From: Schaalia georgiae DSM 6843
Lineage (GTDB): Bacteria; Actinomycetota; Actinomycetes; Actinomycetales; Actinomycetaceae
NCBI RefSeq assembly: GCF_000429245.1
Contig: NZ_AUBM01000009.1
Span: forward strand, 154,981 to 218,980
Direction of reading: 5' to 3'
Length of the DNA stretch: 64,000 nt
The notes beneath the pieces are model-generated. The model was not told the origin of the DNA. It saw only the letters and a list, made by a program, of their open reading frames with translations, and ran no database searches. A program made the translations under genes and the position numbers. Below are positions 58,987 to 64,000 of this stretch, piece by piece. Every line of letters begins with the position of its first letter. The stretch's first letter is position 1.

Positions 58987-59696
58987 ACGCCGTCGCGCAC
59001 CTGGCCGTGCTCCCCGCGGGCAAAGGCGACCCCACGTGGCTGGACAACCCGGCCCTGACCACGCAGTTCCTCCCCGCGATCTGGGAGACCCTGTTCATGG
59101 TGGGGCTGTCCACCCTGTGCTCGGTCATCATCGGCATGGGAATCGGCCTGCTCCTGGTCCAAACGGGCAAGAACGGCCTCACCCCGAACAAGCCCGTCTA
59201 CCAGGGCGTGTCGGTCGTGGTCAACGTCATCCGCTCGTTGCCCTTCATCATCGGCATCATCATGCTGATCCCCCTCACGAAGGCCCTGGTCGGCAAGTCG
59301 TCGGGGTCGATGGCCACCGTAGTGCCCCTGATCATCCTCTCCGCACCCTTCTTCGCGCGCCTGGTGGAGACCAACCTGCTGGCCGTCGACCACGGCAAGA
59401 TCGAGGCCGCGCAGATGATGGGCGCCTCGAACCGGCAGATCCGCTGGGGCGTCCTGGTGCGCGAGGCCCTGCCCTCCCTGGTCCAGTCGATCACGACCCT
59501 GGCGATCACGCTCATCGGCTACTCGGCGATGGCGGGAGCCGTGGGCGGCGGCGGCCTAGGGCAGATGGCCATCAGCTACGGGTACAACCGCTGGCAGGAC
59601 GACGTCATGATCTCCACGGTCCTGGCGATCATCGTCATCGTCCAGGTGTTCCAGATGATCGGCGACGCCGTCAGCCGCCTCGTGGACCACCGCTGA
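58983..59696 (+). CDS. metI: methionine ABC importer permease
   Basis: 237 aa, five membrane helices. Motifs AIWETLFMVGLSTLCSVIIGM, VVNVIRSLPFIIGIIMLIPLTKALVG and AAQMMGASNRQIRWGVLVREALPSL (EAA loop). ATG overlaps the metN stop. Followed by metQ after 77 bp. Confidence 0.94.
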   Translation: MNAVAHLAVLPAGKGDPTWLDNPALTTQFLPAIWETLFMVGLSTLCSVIIGMGIGLLLVQTGKNGLTPNKPVYQGVSVVVNVIRSLPFIIGIIMLIPLTKALVGKSSGSMATVVPLIILSAPFFARLVETNLLAVDHGKIEAAQMMGASNRQIRWGVLVREALPSLVQSITTLAITLIGYSAMAGAVGGGGLGQMAISYGYNRWQDDVMISTVLAIIVIVQVFQMIGDAVSRLVDHR

Positions 59697-59773
59697 GCGC
59701 CGGGCCCTCCGGCGCCTCCCGCTTCGAGGCGCGCGCCTCGACCCCAATCCCAACACAGAAAGACAGGACAGCC

Positions 59774-60619
59774 ATGCGAACTCTGCGCACCATCCTCGCC
59801 ACGGGCCTCACGGCCGTCGTGGCCGTCGGCCTCGCCGCCTGCGGGGGATCCGGCCAGAACGGCGGATCGAACGGGTCGGGCTCCGACTCCTCCGGCGCCA
59901 TTACCCTCAAGGTGGGCGCCACGCCCGCCCCCCACGCGAAGATCCTCACCTACATCAACGACAACCTGGCCGCCGGGGCGGGCATCAAGCTGGACATCGT
60001 CGAGTACACCGACTACAACCAGCCCAACCGCGCCCTCAACGACGGCGAGCTCGACGCGAACTTCTTCCAGACCGTCCCCTACCTGGAGAACGCCGAGCGC
60101 GAGTTCGACTACGACTTCACCGCCGGGGCGGGCATCCACTTGGAGCCCCTCGCAGTCTTCTCGAACAAGCACAAGAGCCTTTCCGAACTGCCCGACGGCG
60201 GTACCATCGCCGTCATCTCCGACGCCTCCAACCAGACGCGCGCCCTGGAGCTGCTGGCCAAGCAGGGCCTCGTCCAGCTGCCCGCCGACGGCTCCGAAGC
60301 CAGTGTCGTCAATGTGACGCCCCTGAAGAACTTCACCTTCAAGGAGGTCGAGGGCCCGCAGCTGGTGCGCTCCCTGGACGACTTCGACTTCGCCGTCATC
60401 AACGGCAACTTCGCGCAGGAGGGCGGCCTCAATATCGCCGACCAGGCCCTGGTCGTCGAATCCCCCGAGAACAACCCCGCCGTGAACGTCCTCGTGTGGA
60501 AGACTGCGAACGACAAGCAGGAGGCCATCGACAAACTGGAGCAGCTGCTCCACTCCGACGAGGTCAAGCAGTACATCGAGCAGACGTGGACTGACGGCTC
60601 CGTCATCCCCGCCTTCTGA
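59774..60619 (+). CDS. metQ: methionine-binding lipoprotein
   Basis: 281-residue NlpA-family lipoprotein. Signal peptide and lipobox LAAC (Cys22), then a Gly/Ser linker. The mature part has VGATPAPHAKILTYIND, DANFFQTVPYL, a signature of MetQ, and VINGNFAQEGGL. Start ATG 59774, with AGAAAGACAGGACAGCC upstream, rejects a frame that runs through metI. Followed by a perfect terminator at 60672. Confidence 0.94.
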   Translation: MRTLRTILATGLTAVVAVGLAACGGSGQNGGSNGSGSDSSGAITLKVGATPAPHAKILTYINDNLAAGAGIKLDIVEYTDYNQPNRALNDGELDANFFQTVPYLENAEREFDYDFTAGAGIHLEPLAVFSNKHKSLSELPDGGTIAVISDASNQTRALELLAKQGLVQLPADGSEASVVNVTPLKNFTFKEVEGPQLVRSLDDFDFAVINGNFAQEGGLNIADQALVVESPENNPAVNVLVWKTANDKQEAIDKLEQLLHSDEVKQYIEQTWTDGSVIPAF

Positions 60620-60671
60620 TCTCCGCTCCGGCCCGTGGGATTCGGGGCAGCGGGCGCGGTGCAGGTGAGGG

Positions 60672-60700
60672 CGCCCCCGCTGGGATTCCCAGCGGGGGCG
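60672..60700 (+). terminator. terminator of the metNIQ operon
   Basis: CGCCCCCGCTGGG (60672-60684) pairs over 13 bp with CCCAGCGGGGGCG (60688-60700), loop ATT; followed by TTCGCG. Confidence 0.85.
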
Positions 60701-60776
60701 TTCGCGCGGTTGGCCTGTTCCCCGGTGGCGGGCTCGGGCCGCACGGGTCGCGGCGGAAGACCTCGATCACCCACAT

Positions 60777-61095
60777 CTAGATGATGTGGCCGAAGGACTC
60801 CGAGAAGCGCTCGGCGAAGGGCTGGTTCCAGGGGGCAGGGACGATGCGGAAGTGGGTTCGCCTTCCCTTGCGGTGGTGGAGCTGGTTCCAGGGGGCAGGG
60901 ACGATGCCTGTGGCGGGCACGAACACGACGTGCGGCCCGACGGGACCAGGACGCCGAAGGCCACGCCCTGCCACAGCTTGACCTGCGGGAAGCGCTCGGC
61001 CAGCACGCGGTAGACGACTGCGAAGCCGGTGGAGAAGGCGAAGTGGACCAGGAAGGGCATCCACGGCAGGCCCTCGTTCCCGTTGAATGGTGCAC
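60777..61095 (-). pseudogene. truncated, frameshifted YagU (DUF1440) gene
   Basis: Two frames together read like the C-terminal third of YagU, an inner-membrane protein of E. coli. The first gives HFAFSTGFAVVYRVLAERFP and then KLWQGVAFGVLV; after a frameshift near 60950 the second gives HVVFVPATGIVPAPWNQ, then a repeat of IVPAPWNQ, PFAERFSESFGHII and a stop at 60777. The N-terminal two-thirds are missing; similarity ends near 61095, where repeat island R3 begins. The doubled 27-bp element inside it is a 60-bp in-frame duplication. Confidence 0.7.
60821..60907. repeat. 27-bp direct repeat inside the yagU relic, 60-bp period
   Basis: GCTGGTTCCAGGGGGCAGGG plus ACGATGC is present at 60821-60847 and again, identical, at 60881-60907. 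Confidence 0.9.
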
Positions 61096-61270
61096 GAGGC
61101 GTGCGTGGTGGGGAGTCATCCCGAGCAATTCGAGGAGGGCATGGGGTGGGATGCTTGGGTTGTTTTGCAAGCGATGCCGCGGTTTCAAAGGGGAGTCTCG
61201 GCCCTCAGGCGGTCGGGTGGCACTCGGGTCACTTTGCAAGCGAAGTTGAGTTTTCAAAGGGATACCGTCA

Positions 61271-61298
61271 CTTTGCAAGTGTTATAACGCTTGCAAAG
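61271..61298. repeat. palindrome P2 in R3
   Basis: CTTTGCAAGTGTTATAAC followed by GCTTGCAAAG, identical to the R2 copy. Confidence 0.88.
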
Positions 61299-61439
61299 TG
61301 TGGTATTGCTGTGAAAGTGGAGGTATCGCTGTGAAAACTGGCGCGCGGCATGCAGCGCCTGAGGGGCCAGGTGCAGCCGTGCCTCCAGCAGCGCCCTTCC
61401 GGGTGCCGCGAGTTGCATTGGGGCAGGTTAGCCCGCATT

Positions 61440-61462
61440 GGGGCAGGTTATTAACCTGCCCC
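61440..61462. repeat. palindrome P1 in R3 with satellite half-sites
   Basis: GGGGCAGGTTA-T-TAACCTGCCCC. GGGGCAGG half-sites also occur at 61420 and, inverted, as CCTGCCCCAATG, CCTACCCCAATG, CTACCCCGATG and CTATCCCGATG down to about 61550. Confidence 0.9.
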
Positions 61463-61562
61463 AATGCACCGTTTCCTGCCCCAATGACCTGTTGCCTACC
61501 CCAATGCGGGTCCGCGACTACCCCGATGACCTGTTGCCTATCCCGATGTGGACACGCGAGTT

Positions 61563-61814
61563 CTGATTATGCGGTCTGACGGGCTCCGCCACCGACAGGG
61601 CACGAACCCGGTGGGCGTTCCGCGCTGGCGCAGCCTGCCGCCGCGTCCTCCGTCCCGACCAAGGTGGGCCCGGCACCAGGGAGTGTGCCCGTGCGGCCGT
61701 CCCGACCAGGGGGCTTGCGCAGCCCGCGGCCGCATCCCGTGTCCCAGCCAGGCGCGGCGAACGGCCGCATATTGGGGCCCGCCCGTCCCAGCCGTGGCGG
61801 GTGGGCCCGGCACG
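61563..61814. other. gap downstream of upp with short GC-rich direct repeats
   Basis: No gene seen. GGTGGGCCCGGCAC occurs at about 61663 and again at about 61801, and GTCCCGACCA occurs at about 61652 and 61699. No convincing terminator hairpin with T-tract. Confidence 0.5.
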
Positions 61815-62453
61815 TCAGTCGACGATGCCGTAAAGGCGGTCGCCCGCGTCCCCCAGGCCCGGGACGATGTAGGACTTGTCGTTGAGGCGCTCGTCGACGG
61901 CGGCGACCACCACGGTGACGTCGGCGCGGTCGCCGACGGCTTTCTCCAGGGTCTCGATGCCCTCGGGGGCGGCCAGGATGCACACGCAGGTCACGTCGCG
62001 GGCCCCCCGCTCGAAGAGGTAGTTCGTGGCGGCGACCATCGTGTGTCCGGTGGCGAGCATCGGGTCCAGCACGTAGCACTGGCGGCCCGACAGGTCATCG
62101 GGCAGGCGGTTGGCGTAGGTCTCGATCTCCAAGGTGTCGTCATCGCGGCGCATGCCCAGGAACCCGACCTCGGCAGTGGGCAGCAGGCGGGTCATTCCCT
62201 CGAGCATGCCCAGGCCCGCGCGCAGCACGGGAACGACGATCGGTCGGGGTTCGGAGAGCTTGCGGCCGACGGTGGGCGCGACGGGGGTGTTGATCGCGGT
62301 CTCGGTGACCGCCACCTCGCGCGTCGCCTCGTAGGCCAGCAGCGTGACGAGTTCGTCCACCAGTTGCCTGAAAGTGGCGGAGGGGGTCTGGCGGTCGCGC
62401 AGAACGGTGAGTTTGTGGGCGATGAGCGGATGGTCCGCAACGTGAATGCGCAT
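61815..62453 (-). CDS. upp: uracil phosphoribosyltransferase
   Basis: Converts uracil and PRPP to UMP. 212 aa, normal length. Family motifs: [28 protein letters not shown] (PRPP-binding) and the uracil-binding end [25 protein letters not shown] 62453. Divergent from tadA across 65 bp. Works in pyrimidine salvage together with the NCS2 permease of this window. Confidence 0.96.
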   Translation of the reverse strand: MRIHVADHPLIAHKLTVLRDRQTPSATFRQLVDELVTLLAYEATREVAVTETAINTPVAPTVGRKLSEPRPIVVPVLRAGLGMLEGMTRLLPTAEVGFLGMRRDDDTLEIETYANRLPDDLSGRQCYVLDPMLATGHTMVAATNYLFERGARDVTCVCILAAPEGIETLEKAVGDRADVTVVVAAVDERLNDKSYIVPGLGDAGDRLYGIVD

Positions 62454-62518
62454 GGTTCAAGGCTACCTCATAGCACTTGAAGTTCCAGATAGCGCGCATT
62501 GCCGCTACGCTAGGACAT

Positions 62519-63832
62519 GTGACATTGACTGACCGCTACCGTGAGGCCATGGGCAAGGCCCTCTACCTGGCGGACCGCGCCCGTGAAACCGGCGACGTGC
62601 CCGTCGGGGCCGTCGTGCTCGACACGCTGGGCAGGGTCGTCGGCAAGGGCTGGAACTGCCGCGAGAAGGACCGCGACCCCGCCGGGCACGCCGAGATCGT
62701 CGCCCTGCGCGACGCCGCCCGCACCCTCAAGCGCTGGAACCTGGTCGGTTGCACGCTGGTCGTCTCCCTGGAGCCGTGCACCATGTGCGCGGGGGCGATC
62801 GTGTCCGCCCGCGTCGACCGCGTCGTCTTCGGCGCCTGGGACCCCAAGGCCGGGGCCGCGGGCTCCGTGCGCGATGTCCTGCGCGACTCCCGCCTCAACC
62901 ACCAGGTCGAGGTCGTAGGCGGCGTGCTCGGCCACGAGGCCGCGATGCAGCTCCGCTCCTTCTTCGCGGGCAAGCGCTCCGCTGCGCAGATGCCCGTCAT
63001 GTCGGCCCCCTCGCGCGTGGCTGAGCCCGGGGTCGATGAGCCCGCCGTTGAGGCGGTGGCCCCCGAGGAGGGCGCCGACACTCGCGCCAACGGGGCGCCC
63101 CCCGTCCTTCAAGTCCCCGGGGCCCCGTCGGCACCGCGCCGGGCGGACTCGCGCCGCGCTGAGGGCGCTGAGCACCGGCGCGCCGGCCAGGGCAGGAGCG
63201 GCGGCGCGCACAGGGCGTCCTCGCCCAGTTCTGCCCCTGCCGCCCTTGGTCCCGTCACGCGTTCCGTGCCCGCGATCAGGCCCGTGCGCGTACAGCCCGT
63301 TGCCTCCGTGCCCGCGGGCCTGCACACGCCCGCGCAGCCGAAGTCGTTGTCCCTCGGTGACGACCTCCCGTCGGGGCGCGCCAGCGCGTCCGCCGCGTCC
63401 CGGCAAACCAGCGGCGAGGGTACCGCCCCGCGTCCGAACGAGGCTCCCGAACAATCCGCAGCCAAGGCGCCGGTCGGTGGAGCCCCCGCGTCGGGGAAAG
63501 CGGAGGACGTCCCCGCGCCTCCCCGTCCGCCGGCTTCCGCGCAGCGGTCCCGAGTCGCCGAGCCCCCGCGCCCGCCCGCGGCTCCCCAGTCGCGCCAGGA
63601 GGCGCCCGAGCCGCCGAGCTTCGCCCAGCGCGCCGTGCGCTCGCCCCGCCCCACGCGCGCCCAGGACCGCCCGCTTCCGCAGGCGTTCCAGCCCGAGCGC
63701 CCCCAACGCCCCCAGCGCATCGAGTACGAGCTGTCGAGCCGCCAGTTCTCCGACGCCGATCCCGTGACAGCCGGCATCCGGGTGAGGCGCCCCGTCCGCA
63801 AGCCCCGCGACGCGTCCAACGCGCGTCACTGA
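62519..63832 (+). CDS. tadA: tRNA adenosine(34) deaminase with a long disordered C-terminal tail
   Basis: Deaminates A34 of tRNA-Arg(ACG) to inosine. The catalytic domain is residues 5-160: zinc ligands His57 (GHAEIVAL) with catalytic Glu59, and Cys87/Cys90 (LEPCTMCAG). It normally ends at about residue 155-170. Here about 270 further residues, rich in Pro, Ala, Arg, Ser and Glu, follow in the same frame and end with a more ordered basic patch (QRIEYELSSRQFSD and VRRPVRKPRDASNARH). Frame choice is firm: no stop, and codon use matches a coding frame. GTG 62519 (AGGA just upstream) or ATG 62549 may be the start. The next gene begins inside its stop codon (TGATG). Confidence 0.93.
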   Translation: MTLTDRYREAMGKALYLADRARETGDVPVGAVVLDTLGRVVGKGWNCREKDRDPAGHAEIVALRDAARTLKRWNLVGCTLVVSLEPCTMCAGAIVSARVDRVVFGAWDPKAGAAGSVRDVLRDSRLNHQVEVVGGVLGHEAAMQLRSFFAGKRSAAQMPVMSAPSRVAEPGVDEPAVEAVAPEEGADTRANGAPPVLQVPGAPSAPRRADSRRAEGAEHRRAGQGRSGGAHRASSPSSAPAALGPVTRSVPAIRPVRVQPVASVPAGLHTPAQPKSLSLGDDLPSGRASASAASRQTSGEGTAPRPNEAPEQSAAKAPVGGAPASGKAEDVPAPPRPPASAQRSRVAEPPRPPAAPQSRQEAPEPPSFAQRAVRSPRPTRAQDRPLPQAFQPERPQRPQRIEYELSSRQFSDADPVTAGIRVRRPVRKPRDASNARH

Positions 63833-64000
63833 TGGGTCTTGCCGCCCGCGTCATCACCGTCTCCGACCGGTGCGCCAGGGGCGAGGCCGAGGACCGCTCC
63901 GGCCCCCTCGCCCTCTCCCTGCTGGCCGGGCACGGGATAAGCGCGGACTTGGTGCTGGTGCCCGACGATATCCCCGCGATCCGGGCAGCAATCCGCAGCG
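63832..64000 (+). CDS. MogA/MoaB-type molybdopterin biosynthesis protein, 3' end missing
   Basis: The first 56 residues are visible: MGLAARVITVSDRCARGEAE and onward DRSGPLALSLL. VITVSDRCARGEAEDRSGP is the N-terminal signature of the molybdopterin-adenylyltransferase domain. Its ATG overlaps the tadA stop by one base. The rest lies outside the window, so whether it is MogA-like or part of a MoaC-MoaB fusion cannot be told. Confidence 0.85.
   Translation, partial: MGLAARVITVSDRCARGEAEDRSGPLALSLLAGHGISADLVLVPDDIPAIRAAIRS

Larger units (their letters stand above)
61150..61550 (-). repeat. dispersed repeat copy R3, middle part missing
   Basis: 61231-61342 matches the P2 end of R2 in the same orientation. 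A GTTTTGCAAGCGA...TTTCAAAGGGGAG unit at 61151-61195 belongs to the tandem-array family of R1. The P1 end is present at 61420-61550 as several CATTGGGGCAGG and TGCCCCAATG units. The roughly 380-bp centre shared by R1 and R2 is replaced by about 80 unrelated bp (61343-61425). It lies in the 1.2-kb gene-poor gap between metQ and upp. Confidence 0.85.

Noticed and set aside
28850..61550. R1/R2/R3 as insertion sequences
   Set aside because: No transposase frame, no terminal inverted repeats and no target-site duplication were seen. They are reported as a repeat family instead.

Overview
The window reads as chromosomal DNA of a high-GC Gram-positive actinobacterium, most probably a member of the Actinomycetaceae (Actinomyces/Schaalia type). 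The evidence is roughly 70% GC by eye, frequent GTG starts, lipoproteins with LxxC boxes, an LAXTG-type sorting signal, an actinobacterial SRP RNA, a SigK/RskA/DipZ group, and many 4-bp ATGA/GTGA gene overlaps. No rRNA operon, phage, complete insertion sequence or CRISPR array is visible.

Layout. 0-4.1 kb: serine dehydratase (cut by the left edge), an unrecognised protein, an MTA/SAH-type nucleosidase and a low-molecular-weight phosphatase, followed by 0.65 kb of nested inverted repeats. 4.8-9.3 kb: dipZ, an ECF sigma factor and its anti-sigma factor on the minus strand, a divergent lipoprotein made of DDGK(M/T) pentapeptides, and a second lipoprotein. 9.6-10.3 kb: sirtuin. 10.4-20.2 kb: a minimal Gram-positive type IV secretion (T4SS) locus. 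It encodes VirB6-like, VirB4, PrgI, a VirB2-sized membrane peptide, a lytic transglycosylase/NlpC-P60 hydrolase, a membrane-anchored RCC1-repeat protein, an LAXTG surface protein and a divergent VirD4. No relaxase or integrase lies anywhere in the window. 20.3-28.3 kb: a nucleoside-kinase-like P-loop protein, a phosphoribosyltransferase, a SprT-like protein, HrpA helicase and a PfkB kinase.

28.3-29.8, 50.6-52.0 and 60.6-61.6 kb hold three related repeat islands (R1, R2, R3). R1 and R2 share about 540 bp in inverted orientation; R3 keeps only the two ends. They carry two conserved palindromes, short tandem arrays and what looks like a decayed zinc-ribbon gene.

29.8-37.0 kb: an alpha/beta hydrolase with a changed nucleophile, a YtxH-like protein, a ferritin-like/VIT1 metal transporter, a serine-protease relic, a TRIC channel, an APC permease, a membrane-tethered HNH nuclease and a VanZ protein. 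37.3-40.9 kb: an ABC-2 exporter coupled to a two-component system. 41.1-46.8 kb: an oligopeptide ABC importer. 47.0-50.6 kb: a MarR regulator with a glycine-betaine-type ABC importer. 52-57.9 kb: uracil-type permease, tRNA-Ser, SRP RNA, YbaK-type deacylase, tRNA-Arg, glutamyl-Q-tRNA(Asp) synthetase and a pair of fluoride channel subunits. 58-60.6 kb: metNIQ methionine importer. 61.8-64 kb: upp, a tadA with a very long disordered tail, and the start of a MogA/MoaB-type gene.

Most of the content is ordinary housekeeping and nutrient uptake. The two regions that are not explained by it are the relaxase-less T4SS locus and the R1/R2/R3 repeat family.
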